A DNA stretch of 64,000 nucleotides, from contig NZ_MRCQ01000004.1 in NCBI RefSeq assembly GCF_002304005.1, forward strand, positions 1-64,000, written 5' to 3'. A program made the translations under genes and the position numbers. The notes beneath the pieces were generated by a model, which was not told the DNA's origin, searched no databases, and saw only the letters and a list, made by a program, of their open reading frames with translations. Shown piece after piece: positions 25,401 to 33,598 of the stretch. Every line of letters starts with the position of its first letter. The stretch's first letter is position 1. Source of the DNA: Flavobacterium sp. ACN6. GTDB taxonomy: Bacteria > Bacteroidota > Bacteroidia > Flavobacteriales > Flavobacteriaceae.

Positions 25401-25626
25401 AAATCACGAAAGTTTGCACGGACTAGGGTTATGCCACACTCATAGAGATGCAAAACCATTACATAGACGTAATTACAAATACATATATCCAAATGCACAA
25501 GGAAGTATTTTACAGCCAATACCTAATCCTCGAGATTCTACAGACAATGTTATGTGTTATCGCTCTGTAGCCTATACAACATGGCATTGGCAATGGGAAA
25601 TTATTAATTCTAACATTATTAAATAA
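22438..25626 (+). CDS. vgrG: Specialised VgrG (TssI) with C-terminal metzincin-like protease domain
   Basis: This 1062-residue protein has a gp27-like base (about 1-370), an OB-fold/gp5-like segment with AVVISNADPDGLSAVKVQMP near 375-395 and HWIPEIGDTVFVDFQ after it, and a beta-helical needle to about 620. The remaining 440 residues are an extension. Near its end lies HESLHGLGLCH (990-1000), an exact HExxHxxGxxH zinc motif, and 40 residues later VMCY (1038-1041), like the metzincin Met-turn. It is therefore likely a spike that delivers a zinc protease effector. The stop shares one base with the next ATG. Confidence 0.88.
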   Translation: MALQTITTIKIGQTVITNFTSLKVVQKIHDHHTFSLDVRQDFLVEEFKSIMPVSQQLYGERISIEIKPIDGLNDPLIKSDPKNYIMQFYGIVSGVSMKKSCIDDIEESFLIEGYSTSFLLENAPESNSFTAMTLSDIVNKVKTGYNIDMQVRPFYKEIIPYTVQYNESCFAFLNRLAMRYGQYFYDNGRVLIFGDSAGVIQPNLIYGLNMHEFRYSIKLMPTSFTVVENDNRDGSYSTDNTINYRKELDGFHQNFINMSNAVYSKKTVMQLNQNAVDGQGSFTGEVYTQNKMRAVLSSLMEIDASSEVPGVTVGNTVRISGVDKQHESSYRITEIVHTCDDGGGYENHFKAVNTSDSVFSPKTNPDLIPYCGSQTAVVISNADPDGLSAVKVQMPWQKIKGQTTPYIPMVQKHGGEGRGSHWIPEIGDTVFVDFQSNNAELPIVVGTMTSRKEKSGYSTKNNDIKAIHTRSNNLLVMNDAEGSVLLQDASKSFMKIDGKRKIELNTDVFEINVKKLIINASQSTEITTNDYVLNALTRIYVLSKTMQQKISGFMNLFSGTALINSSDKIDIEAKVAKLHGSQKALLHSDKEAIVNSTGTAKIHGTEGNSLTNTAKEIEASPTDSIALATVYFRPLPSWKGEFGFDWLREKDNGLNTEPDYESIIEGGYKDGGSDLNPVDAFTNLKLKYQSIPITRKVASNTSVAEYLVPYLTLFSEEFTDTLPKTILVKPRCEAELKLLVDIEEEVDELKFDYDDTLFEIDCRILAQKTKTNGLTDPSDTIKIKCLKDLNSDKEIKIYVYPKGSTAKTSAEQLLERKLAGKIIVIKNDVTARKEEKFVLVGIETNVNDTPNRNITGIFSPAEKINLYNTLHQALIVPTVEETILDLSSNTDYQLGGKFLDGTDIKLTYMNNSGRTVKNMDLYRDCTTKFENFQDESKTLINAKYNGFFTIFKFGIASNKIDVLGAVEEIATRNVIIFTLLGVRDDSTLNHESLHGLGLCHTHRDAKPLHRRNYKYIYPNAQGSILQPIPNPRDSTDNVMCYRSVAYTTWHWQWEIINSNIIK

Positions 25627-26465
25627 TGAAAAGGATAATTGTATTGCTCTTCATAATTTCATTATTCAATTGTACTAGTCAATTTAAAATAGAAAATAAA
25701 AAAACTAATAAGGGTAAAGAAAAGATGGAATATTTTGATATAGAAAAATATAAGGATTGGGAGTCTGATACAGAATGGAACTCAAATGAAATAGTCAAAT
25801 TTTTGAAAAAAGGAAATGATAGGGTAGAAATATATTTCTATAAAAAAGGAATTCAAGTTCGTCTAAAAAATACTCAAAATTATTATAGTACTGTAAAAAC
25901 TTACAGCTATAAAAATAAACTATTACAGGGAGTATCGCATGAGTTTTATGCAATAGATATAGGCATATACAGAGAGTATGATGAGATAGGGAAGCTTGGT
26001 CGAGAAATAGACTATGACAAGCCATATAAATTTTCGATAAAACAACTGATTGAAAAAGTAAAAAAGGAATGCAATGTAGATTTAGAAAAAAAGATACAAA
26101 ATACTTGGGCAAAAAGAAAGGTAGATCAAAATTTGAAAAAACCTTTTTATGAGGTTTCTCTAGGATCTAAAGAAATTCCTGGACAACAAGAATATATTTT
26201 GATAGATGGTACAACAGGCGAAACTTTGTTTGAAACTATTTATTACACAAAAGGAGATATCGAAACAATGAATCCATTTGATCAATATATTACAAAACTA
26301 AAAAAGGAAGAAGAGGAAGATAATTCTTATTTCAAAAATTACAAAGGAAAAAACTACACCAAAAAAGAATGGAAAGAATTTGAAGAAGAGTGGTATAAAA
26401 ATTACAAGGAAAATAAAGACAAAGGTTTTTGGGATGATATATTTAAAAAACCTGGGAAGAAATAA
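25626..26465 (+). CDS. Lipoprotein, candidate immunity protein to the VgrG effector
   Basis: This 279-residue protein has a lipoprotein signal with lipobox SLFNC (Cys16), so it should sit on a membrane facing the periplasm. A YwqK-like segment (KLLQGVSHEFYAIDIGIYREYDEIGKLG) is followed by a PepSY-like stretch (FSIKQLIEKVKKECNV ... YILIDGTTGETLFETIYY). The tail is rich in Lys/Glu and aromatics. It starts on the last base of the VgrG stop, i.e. translationally coupled. Position and localisation fit an immunity protein; direct function is inferred, and I do not recognise the whole family. Confidence 0.65.
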   Translation: MKRIIVLLFIISLFNCTSQFKIENKKTNKGKEKMEYFDIEKYKDWESDTEWNSNEIVKFLKKGNDRVEIYFYKKGIQVRLKNTQNYYSTVKTYSYKNKLLQGVSHEFYAIDIGIYREYDEIGKLGREIDYDKPYKFSIKQLIEKVKKECNVDLEKKIQNTWAKRKVDQNLKKPFYEVSLGSKEIPGQQEYILIDGTTGETLFETIYYTKGDIETMNPFDQYITKLKKEEEEDNSYFKNYKGKNYTKKEWKEFEEEWYKNYKENKDKGFWDDIFKKPGKK

Positions 26466-26485
26466 AAGAAGCTAAATTTAGTGTT

Positions 26486-26824
26486 ATGCCAGAAAAAATA
26501 ACAGAGACAGCAATTCTAATCTGCAATAAAGGAGCAAAACCCAGCAAACTAAAAGTAACAAGCCAGGATTTTTGTATGGCAGAAAATAAATTAATTGCTA
26601 CAGAAAATGACAAACAAGCCGAAACTAATATTCCTAACTTTAGTGCTTGCAGTATTACGAGAAGCCAATGCAATCCTGCTGTAATTAAATGGGAGAATAC
26701 AGCAGAAAAAGATACAATTAATAATTATAAAATACTTACTGATAAATCTACTTGTCAATGTAGTATCGGGGGTAAAATTTCAGTTCAGTTTAAAGGATAT
26801 AGTGAGAAACATAATCTTGGTTGA
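26486..26824 (+). CDS. DUF4280 PAAR-like spike-tip protein
   Basis: This 112-residue cysteine-rich protein begins ITETAILICNKGAKPSKLKV and has NIPNFSACSITRSQCNPA, KILTDKSTCQCSIGGKISV. This matches the DUF4280 PAAR-like layout found with subtype-iii T6SS and phage-like injectors, which cap the VgrG trimer. It carries no C-terminal toxin extension. It is 20 bases after the lipoprotein gene and probably ends the cassette, which closes with a strong terminator at 26881. Confidence 0.8.
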   Translation: MPEKITETAILICNKGAKPSKLKVTSQDFCMAENKLIATENDKQAETNIPNFSACSITRSQCNPAVIKWENTAEKDTINNYKILTDKSTCQCSIGGKISVQFKGYSEKHNLG

Positions 26825-26880
26825 AAAGAAACTTTATTAGCTCATTTCTAATATTCTAATTTAAATATAGTGTTCAAATA

Positions 26881-26911
26881 AAAAAAGCTGTTCATAACGA
26901 ACAGCTTTTTT
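26881..26911. terminator. Bidirectional terminator after the T6SS cassette
   Basis: AAAAAAGCTGTTC/GAACAGCTTTTTT is a 13-bp stem around a 5-base loop. It separates the rightward cassette from the leftward phytase gene. Confidence 0.88.
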
Positions 26912-26981
26912 GTTTGGTTTTCAATCACAGTAAAAAAAAATAAATAAACACTGAAACCTGCGACTGAAAACCTTTAGAACT

Positions 26982-28040
26982 TTATTTCTTTGATTCGTCT
27001 ATACGTTTCTGGATTAAATCCCAAGCGTAATAGTGAAAAGTCATTCCGTTGCTCATCGCTACGAAAAGTCCATTTTTATATTGACCTCCTAAGTTTACAC
27101 TTGTAACATCTGCACCATCACATTCAATTGTTGATGTTGGTACTTCAGCCAATAAAGTATGATTATTTAGATTTCCTTTTGCGCCTTCTCTAGGATAAAC
27201 CATAAAAGAATTTGCCTGCTGGTTAGAGACTAAAATATATCCTGTAGAATCTGTTTTTTTGTAAATAGCAATTCCTTCGTGATCTGCTTTAAAATCTTTC
27301 TGCCCGAAGAAAGCCAATTCTTTATTATCATTTAACGCTGGATCTGCCTTGTATTTTCTAATTCCAACTTGTTCATCACAGTAGTAAACAAAACCTAATT
27401 CATTATCGACTGCGATTGCTTCAATTTCTTTTTTACCGCTGTAAGTTCCAAATTTTCGAACCACTTTTGCCGCAGCAAATTTTCCGTTTCCAGAAAGTTC
27501 ATACTGCCATAAATAACTTCCAGAAGGACCTGTTTTTCTTCCTACAATAGCAAAAATTTTCTGATCGCTTGGACGTGTGTACAACGAAACTCCCATTGGA
27601 TCGCGTTGTGCTTCACCTTCAAAAACTTCGATGCCGCCATTATCAATAGGCTCTAAATCTGGAAGACTGAAAATTCTTATTTTGTTACTTTCACGTTCTG
27701 TAGTAACGGCAACATCTACTTTTTTTCCATTAATAAGTAATCCGTAAGCGATGTCAACATTATTTGGACGTTTTAGTGGAATTGATTTTTTAAGGATTTT
27801 TCCATTCAAATCAAAAGCATACAAACCACCGTCTGTATCTTTATCAGTTCCCACAATAATACTTTTTGAAGCATCAGCTGGGTTAATCCAGATTGAAGGA
27901 TCATCGGTATCGTGAGGCAAAGCTTCGGTAACCGTTGTTGGTTTTACCGCATTGGGTTGAATTGGGGCTAGTTTATCATCTTTACAAGCCATAAATGCAA
28001 GGCTTAAAAGTAAAAAAGCTAGTATAGATTTATTTTTCAT
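26982..28040 (-). CDS. Beta-propeller phytase lipoprotein
   Basis: This 352-residue protein has a lipoprotein signal (SLAFMAC, Cys19). The start of the propeller HDTDDPSIWINPADASKSII (44-63) is the DDPA/SIWVNP hallmark of beta-propeller phytases. Further features are RPNNVDIAYG, VGRKTGPSGSYLWQYEL, EIEAIAVDNELGFVYYCDE and DHEGIAIYK. Such enzymes remove phosphate from calcium-phytate. It follows a TonB receptor gene with a 73-base gap, probably as one operon for phytate or phosphate-ester use. Confidence 0.9.
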   Translation of the reverse strand: MKNKSILAFLLLSLAFMACKDDKLAPIQPNAVKPTTVTEALPHDTDDPSIWINPADASKSIIVGTDKDTDGGLYAFDLNGKILKKSIPLKRPNNVDIAYGLLINGKKVDVAVTTERESNKIRIFSLPDLEPIDNGGIEVFEGEAQRDPMGVSLYTRPSDQKIFAIVGRKTGPSGSYLWQYELSGNGKFAAAKVVRKFGTYSGKKEIEAIAVDNELGFVYYCDEQVGIRKYKADPALNDNKELAFFGQKDFKADHEGIAIYKKTDSTGYILVSNQQANSFMVYPREGAKGNLNNHTLLAEVPTSTIECDGADVTSVNLGGQYKNGLFVAMSNGMTFHYYAWDLIQKRIDESKK

Positions 28041-28113
28041 TCCGATATTTTATTTTAAAAGAATTAGACAGAACCGCTAAGTTCTGTCTAATTTAGTCGT
28101 TTTTTAATTGATT

Positions 28114-30924
28114 TTACAAGTCTAATTTCAATCCGAAATTGTAACGAGCTTGGTAATATTCTGCTTGTTTTGTATGTGCAGCAACTCCTTGATAGTAACG
28201 TAACGGTTGATTTGTTAAGTTATTAGCTTCAGCAAAAAAGCGAAGTTTTGGAGTAATTTTATAAGAAGCATTTGCATCTAAGAAAAACTGCTTATCGTAA
28301 TAACTGTCTTTATAAGATTCTGAACCTAATTCATCTAAATAATCAGATGTAAAGTTTGTTGAGATTCTTGCAGAGAAACGTTTGTTTTCCCAAGACAAAG
28401 ATCCGTTAAACATATGAGGTGTTGTTCCAGGAAGACTGATATCGTTTCTTTCGTTTCCGTCTTCATCAGCAATTCCTCTAGCTTTAGACTGCGTATAAGT
28501 ATAGTTTAAATAGATACCAAATCCTTTTAAGAATTTACCAGGAAGAAAATCCAACTGACGCTGGAAAGCAACTTCAAATCCGTAAACATCAACTTTGTCT
28601 CCGTTTCTAGATTGTAAAAATGACCAGTTTTCTCCCGCTGGAATTGGATTTATTTGATTTGGAAAATCTGCAGCAAACTTAGCATCAGTATATTGATTGT
28701 CGCTGTAGTTGTAAATGAAATCGTTTAATCTTTTGTAGAAAAAACCTCCAGAAATCAAACCAACAGATTTGAAATAGTTTTCTGCCATGAAATCATAATT
28801 GTATGAGTACGTTGCATCAAGATCTGGATTTCCTGCTGTAATTTCCTTATCGGCAGCAATGTTGTTTACATAAGGCGCCAAAGCGTAATAGTTTGGTCTT
28901 GCCAAAGCCGTTGTAGCAGCGGCTCTTAAAATTAAATCTTTTGTTGCATTATATTGAAATGAAATACTTGGTAAAAGATTCGTGTATGAATTTGTATTGT
29001 TGATTTTACTTTCTAATTCTTCTTCATCCAAAACTCTGTTTCCTGTATAATCAATATGTGTATTCTCAACACGGAAACCTAAAACCATAGAAAGTTTATC
29101 ATTAAAATCCTGATCCCATCTTACATAAGCGGCAGTAATTCTTTCTTTAGCGTTATAGTTTACCGCTAAATATTCTGCTGGATCTGTTTCTTTTTCAAAT
29201 AAAGAAGCATTATTTAAATCCAAACCTCCTAAATAAGCAGCCGAAGCAAAAGTTCCCGGCACATATTTACTTCCTGGATTAAATCCGTTTCCGTCATAAT
29301 AACTTGTTGGAACTTCAGATAGTAATTCCATCCCATCCGTAAGCGGCGAGTAAGAATAGAACATATTATTTCTTTCTTTTTCTTTTAAACGAAGTCTAAG
29401 ACCAGTTCTCAATCTTCCTTTTTCTCCTGCAATAACAGAAAATGGAAAACGGATATTTACTTTTGCACCAAATTCACTTTCGCTTGTTTCGTCTGTGTTT
29501 TCTGTAACTGAATCAAATTCAAACGCATCAGTTGATTCGCCAGCAGTTGTCATTAAAGGAAATCTTGGATTAGATAAATCTTGGAACATTTCCAATCCTT
29601 TCTGACGGTATTCGATATAACGCTCTCCCGGACGGTATTCTCTAGCTTTTGCGTAGTTTGCAGACCAGTCTAAATCTAATGTTGAGTTGATTAAGTGTTC
29701 TCCACGAAGTGAATAATTTTGAACTCTTTGGTCTTCTAATCTTCTGTTTTTGTTTCTGCTGTTGTCTAAACCACCTTTTGTCTGACGTTTTACACGGCCT
29801 TCAAATCCAGTGATTTCTTCGCCATTATAAATTGGGTCAATATCATCGTAAGTAGTTCTGAAACGGTTTTCTCTATCATCTCTCCAGTTGTAAATTGCAT
29901 TAGCGAAAATCGTATTGTTTTCGTCAAATTTATAATCTAAAGCTACAGATCCGCTGCGGCGAATACGTTGTACATCGTATTTTCTAATTTCTGAAGCTTG
30001 CAAATACTCATTTCCAAATTCATCTTTTACCCATTCGTTTTCGATGTTATCAGAGCCATAATCAACATTGTTATAAGAACCGCTGAAAACAGCTCCTAAT
30101 TTATTGTCGAAAAAACGATTACCGTAAACTAGACCAGCAGTGTAAGAAGCGTGGTCACGAATTGGCATATAACCGCCGGCAAGTGTTGCAGAAATTCTTT
30201 CTCCGTTTGGAGTAGCTCTTGTAATTAAGTTTACAGAACCTCCAATCGCGTCTGCATCCATATCTGAAGTTAAAGTCTTATTTACTTCAATAGTCGAAAT
30301 CATATCAGACGGAATTAGGTCCATTTGTACGTTTCTGTTATCTCCTTCTGCAGACGGGATACGGTCACCATTTAAAGTTACAGAGTTTAAAGACGGTGCC
30401 AAACCTCTAATTATAATATTACGAGCTTCACCTTGGTCATTCTGCATAGTAATACCAGGAACACGTTTCAAGGCGTCTCCAACGTTAGCATCTGGAAAAC
30501 GACCCATTTGATCAGAAGAAATTACGTTTCCTATATTTTTATTATTTTTTTGTTGATTCAAAGCTTTGGCCTGACCTTTTAAGATGTCTCCAACCACAAC
30601 TTCATTTAATTCTGTTCCAGAAGTTTTAAGAGCAAAATCGATAACGTTGTTTTTTCCCTGCTCTACTTTTATTTCTTGAGTTAAAGAAGTATATCCAATA
30701 TATTTTACTTCAACTTTATAAGTTCCTTCATTAATATTCAATAATTCAAAACGACCGTTGTAGTCAGAAACGGTATATTTTTTTTCGCCTACAATTTGAA
30801 CCATAGCTCCAGGAAGAGGCAGTTTGTCATCGGCATCTAATATCTTTCCAGATATAATCGCTTTCTGAGCAAAACCTGTAAAGGCTAGTAAAAAGAATGC
30901 TGTTAGTACTAAAAATTTTTTCAT
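28114..30924 (-). CDS. TonB-dependent outer membrane receptor
   Basis: This 936-residue protein has a signal peptide (1-19) and a carboxypeptidase-regulatory-like domain (about 22-105, ISGKILDADDKLPLPGAMVQ). The plug (about 125-240) includes ALKRVPGITMQNDQGEARNI and SDMDADAIGGSVNL, and a 22-strand-type barrel ends in aromatic YNFGLKLDL. It imports a ligand across the outer membrane using TonB energy. The partner phytase suggests phytate or an inositol phosphate as ligand; that is inference. No SusD-like lipoprotein is next to it. Confidence 0.92.
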   Translation of the reverse strand: MKKFLVLTAFFLLAFTGFAQKAIISGKILDADDKLPLPGAMVQIVGEKKYTVSDYNGRFELLNINEGTYKVEVKYIGYTSLTQEIKVEQGKNNVIDFALKTSGTELNEVVVGDILKGQAKALNQQKNNKNIGNVISSDQMGRFPDANVGDALKRVPGITMQNDQGEARNIIIRGLAPSLNSVTLNGDRIPSAEGDNRNVQMDLIPSDMISTIEVNKTLTSDMDADAIGGSVNLITRATPNGERISATLAGGYMPIRDHASYTAGLVYGNRFFDNKLGAVFSGSYNNVDYGSDNIENEWVKDEFGNEYLQASEIRKYDVQRIRRSGSVALDYKFDENNTIFANAIYNWRDDRENRFRTTYDDIDPIYNGEEITGFEGRVKRQTKGGLDNSRNKNRRLEDQRVQNYSLRGEHLINSTLDLDWSANYAKAREYRPGERYIEYRQKGLEMFQDLSNPRFPLMTTAGESTDAFEFDSVTENTDETSESEFGAKVNIRFPFSVIAGEKGRLRTGLRLRLKEKERNNMFYSYSPLTDGMELLSEVPTSYYDGNGFNPGSKYVPGTFASAAYLGGLDLNNASLFEKETDPAEYLAVNYNAKERITAAYVRWDQDFNDKLSMVLGFRVENTHIDYTGNRVLDEEELESKINNTNSYTNLLPSISFQYNATKDLILRAAATTALARPNYYALAPYVNNIAADKEITAGNPDLDATYSYNYDFMAENYFKSVGLISGGFFYKRLNDFIYNYSDNQYTDAKFAADFPNQINPIPAGENWSFLQSRNGDKVDVYGFEVAFQRQLDFLPGKFLKGFGIYLNYTYTQSKARGIADEDGNERNDISLPGTTPHMFNGSLSWENKRFSARISTNFTSDYLDELGSESYKDSYYDKQFFLDANASYKITPKLRFFAEANNLTNQPLRYYQGVAAHTKQAEYYQARYNFGLKLDL

Positions 30925-30990
30925 TGTGTGTGTTTAGTTTGATTTGCTGCGAAACTATAATCTACGTATTACTAAAAGCCTTTAAAAAAA

Positions 30991-31052
30991 TTAACATAGT
31001 GTTATGATTAACCAAAAATTTGAGGATGTTATTAATGTTTAACTAACATTAA
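30991..31052 (-). promoter_or_regulatory. Possible regulator sites upstream of the TonB receptor/phytase operon
   Basis: TTAACA (30991), TTATGA (31002) and TTAACC (31008) are spaced by 11 and 6 bases, with GTTAAT-N11-GTTAAT on the other strand. A perfect inverted repeat TTAATGTT-N5-AACATTAA lies at 31032-31052. TTAACA-type repeats recall Pho boxes of other bacteria. A Pho link here is only suggested by the phytase. Confidence 0.35.
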
Positions 31053-31094
31053 AACTTCAAATAATTGATTCACAATTAAAAACAAAGAATTATT

Positions 31095-31127
31095 TTGATT
31101 GTATTTAAAAATTTGGCGTTAAATTTG
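31095..31127 (+). promoter_or_regulatory. Promoter of the DUF4407 gene
   Basis: TTG (31095-31097) and TAAATTTG (31120-31127) are 22 bases apart, at the upper end of the accepted spacing, 31 bases before the ATG. Confidence 0.6.
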
Positions 31128-31158
31128 CCTTATCAATCACAATCAAAAATCATCAATC

Positions 31159-32259
31159 ATGTTAAAACAATTTTTTATCCTATGTTCAGGAGTCGACCGA
31201 GATCTCTTGAAAGACTGCTCAGAAGGCGAACAAACTAAATATGTAGGTATTGGCGCCACTGTATTTTTTACAGCAGTTATGGCTTTTCTGGCCAGTGCTT
31301 ATGCGCTTTTTACCGTTTTCGATTCTATTTATCCTGCTTTAATTTTCGGATTTGTATGGAGTTTACTCATTTTTAATTTAGACCGATTTATCGTCTCTAC
31401 TATTAAAAAAAGAGATCGTTTTTTAGACGAATTCCTGCAGGCAACACCACGTATTTTATTGGCGGTTATTATTGCTATTGTAATTTCTAAACCTTTGGAG
31501 ATTAAAATCTTCGAAAAAGAAATCAATACTGTTTTGTTGAAAGAAAAAAACGAAATGGAATTGGCGAATAAGAAGCAGATTGGCACTTATTTCAAATCTG
31601 ATCTAGATAAAAACAAAGCAGAAATTGCAGCTTTAAAAGCAGATATTGTAAAGAAAGAAAAAGAAGTTAATGGGTTATATTCTACTTACATCACAGAAGC
31701 TGAAGGAACGACTGGAACTAAAAAACTTGGAAAAGGTCCTGTTTATAAAGAGAAACGAGAAAAACACGATGCCTCTTTAAAAGAGTTTGAAACTTTAAAA
31801 ACGGCAAACGAAGCTAAAATTGCCGAAAAAGAAAAAGCAGGAATAAAACTGCAAGCCGATTTAGATAAAAAAGTTTCACAGACACAGCCGATCATCGAAG
31901 GTTTTGACGGATTAATGGCGCGTATCAATGCGTTGAATAAATTGCCGTGGCTTCCATCATTTTTCATTATGCTGTTGTTTTTAGCGATCGAAACGTCTCC
32001 AATTATTGCCAAATTATTAGCACCAAAAGGCGAATTCGATTTTAAACAGGAAGAAGCCGAAACAGCGATGAAAGCTACTTTGACACAAAACAAATACCAA
32101 CGTGAACTGCTAGTGAAAACAAGTGCCGAAATGCACGATAAAGTATATGCCGATATTGCAGAAGATAAAAGTCTGTACGATTTACAGCGCAAAAATGCAA
32201 AAGAGTTACTAGAACTGCAATCGCATAAATTTGTAGAAAAACAGAAAGCGACTTTATAA
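31159..32259 (+). CDS. DUF4407 membrane/coiled-coil protein
   Basis: This 366-residue protein has three N-terminal membrane segments (about 30-50, 56-73, 93-110), with FNLDRFIVSTIKK between the second and third. A long charged coiled coil (about 120-250) follows, then a fourth membrane segment (about 264-282, LPSFFIMLLFLAIETSPII) and a helical tail. This layout and LDRFI are typical of DUF4407, a Bacteroidota/Actinobacteria family of unknown role. It is divergent from the TonB receptor, with its own promoter and terminator. Confidence 0.88.
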   Translation: MLKQFFILCSGVDRDLLKDCSEGEQTKYVGIGATVFFTAVMAFLASAYALFTVFDSIYPALIFGFVWSLLIFNLDRFIVSTIKKRDRFLDEFLQATPRILLAVIIAIVISKPLEIKIFEKEINTVLLKEKNEMELANKKQIGTYFKSDLDKNKAEIAALKADIVKKEKEVNGLYSTYITEAEGTTGTKKLGKGPVYKEKREKHDASLKEFETLKTANEAKIAEKEKAGIKLQADLDKKVSQTQPIIEGFDGLMARINALNKLPWLPSFFIMLLFLAIETSPIIAKLLAPKGEFDFKQEEAETAMKATLTQNKYQRELLVKTSAEMHDKVYADIAEDKSLYDLQRKNAKELLELQSHKFVEKQKATL

Positions 32260-32312
32260 GTCGAAAGTCAAAAGTCGAAAGTCTGAAAGTCGAAGAAAGG
32301 AGTTAAAAAGAT

Positions 32313-32345
32313 AAAGCCCTAAATAGAATTTCTATTTAGGGCTTT
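32313..32345 (+). terminator. Terminator of the DUF4407 gene
   Basis: AAAGCCCTAAATAGAA and its exact complement form a 16-bp stem around one base. It is nested inside a wider AAGTCGAAAGTC / GACTTTCGACTT inverted repeat covering about 32260-32400. Confidence 0.75.
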
Positions 32346-32408
32346 TATATTTTAGACAAAGTCAAAGGGACTTTACGACTTTCGACTTTTGACTTTAAGA
32401 CTAAAATT

Positions 32409-33116
32409 TTACATGTAACTTAAAATCTCTTTTTTATAAGCATCATATTCACCTTGCATGATTAAACCATTATCAAGGAGTTTTTTGTAATTCTGTAATT
32501 TATCAAAAAGTTCTTCTTTAGATAATTCACTCAATTTGCGATCGCCTGTTGGCTGTGTTTGCTGGATTGGTTCAAATGTTTCCGTATAAACTGGTGCAGC
32601 TGGTAAAATTTCAGCAAAGCTTGTTACTTCTTCAGTTTCAACTTCTTCAATTTCTTCATCTTCTTCCTCTTCATATTCTGCTTCTGTAACTTCTTGGATT
32701 GGAGTAGCAGCCTGAACTGGATTTTTCAATAAATCCAATTGTTCTTTAGCGTAAGTATAAATTTTTCTAGCCTGAATTTTCGGAATATAATCAATAGAAA
32801 CTGCCAAATCTGTTTTGGTGCCAAAAGAAAACTCAGAACCCAAAATATTTTCTTTTACAAAAGTACTCGCAATATCATCCCAAGTATAATCTGTAAAATC
32901 CATTGAAAGACCTAAATTTTTAGGTTTACAGATAATGATACGCTTGTTTGTTAATACAATACTATCAGGAAAAACAGTAATTGCAGGCTTTTTTTGCACT
33001 GCGATATATCCAACTTCTTCGCCTTTCATCAATAAATCTGTAAGTTTTGAAGTGATTTTTTCAATCGCTTTTGGATCTTGTTCTTCGTTTAGAAATTTTT
33101 TAAATTGTTCTTTCAT
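32409..33116 (-). CDS. PH-domain protein with SHOCT-like C-terminus
   Basis: In this 235-residue protein, residues about 25-135 look like a bacterial PH (bPH_3/YvbH-like) domain: GYIAVQKKPAITVFPDSIVLTNKRIIIC, LGLSMDFTDYTWDDI, FSFGTKTDLAVSIDYIPKIQAR. A very acidic linker follows (EAEYEEEEDEEIEEVETEE). The last 40 residues (LSKEELFDKLQNYKKLLDNG ... YDAYKKEILSYM) form a SHOCT-type helical hairpin often seen as an oligomerisation tail. No membrane segment is seen. The function is unknown. Confidence 0.75.
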   Translation of the reverse strand: MKEQFKKFLNEEQDPKAIEKITSKLTDLLMKGEEVGYIAVQKKPAITVFPDSIVLTNKRIIICKPKNLGLSMDFTDYTWDDIASTFVKENILGSEFSFGTKTDLAVSIDYIPKIQARKIYTYAKEQLDLLKNPVQAATPIQEVTEAEYEEEEDEEIEEVETEEVTSFAEILPAAPVYTETFEPIQQTQPTGDRKLSELSKEELFDKLQNYKKLLDNGLIMQGEYDAYKKEILSYM

Positions 33117-33223
33117 GATTTTATAAATTGCTAAGTTGCAAATTGATTGGGATTTCTTTTTTTATCTTACCGTGCAAATGTAATGCCTAATTTTCTAATT
33201 GCTCCGCCTGTTCGGTAAAAAAG

Positions 33224-33592
33224 TTACCTCGGGTCGATAATTTCATTCTGAATTTTCTTTGTCAAACTTTTGAAAACCAATTCATACGAATGATCGATCA
33301 ATTCTTTGACAAATTTGTCTGAAAGATTTCCGTTTAAAGCAATCGTATTCCAATGCACTTTACTCATGTGAAATCCGGGTTGTATTTCATCATATTCTCC
33401 TCTGAGTTCTTGTGCGCGTTCTGGATCACATTTTAAGTTGACTGCGGGTTCACTTTTTTCCCATTGAGACAACGAGGATAAAGCAAAAATTTTGCCTCCC
33501 ACTTTAAAAACCAAAGTATCTTCATCAAAAGGAAAATGTTCGCTTGATCCCTTTTTTGATAGACAATATTCATAAAACGTTTCTAAATTCAT
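33224..33592 (-). CDS. MmcQ/YjbR-family protein
   Basis: This 122-residue protein has the YjbR/MmcQ pattern: FYEYCLSKKGSSEHFPFDEDTLVFKVGGKIFAL near the N-terminus, then VNLKCDPERAQELR, and HMSKVHWNTIALNG before a helix PDELIKELIDHSY-like region. It is a small double-wing DNA-binding-like fold with no proven target. It is the last of a run of leftward genes (HemW, cyclase, GNAT, DUF4260) and six bases after the DUF4260 stop. Confidence 0.85.
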   Translation of the reverse strand: MNLETFYEYCLSKKGSSEHFPFDEDTLVFKVGGKIFALSSLSQWEKSEPAVNLKCDPERAQELRGEYDEIQPGFHMSKVHWNTIALNGNLSDKFVKELIDHSYELVFKSLTKKIQNEIIDPR

Positions 33593-33598
33593 AACTTT

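Noticed and set aside
25795..26112. 105-codon frame opposite the lipoprotein gene
   Set aside because: It is a shadow of the coding strand with no start context; the lipoprotein on the plus strand has a signal peptide and coupling to VgrG.
22027..26824. Prophage origin for TssD/VgrG
   Set aside because: The proteins look like phage tail parts by ancestry, but TssD with DUF4280 and no capsid, terminase or integrase genes fits an orphan T6SS cassette better.
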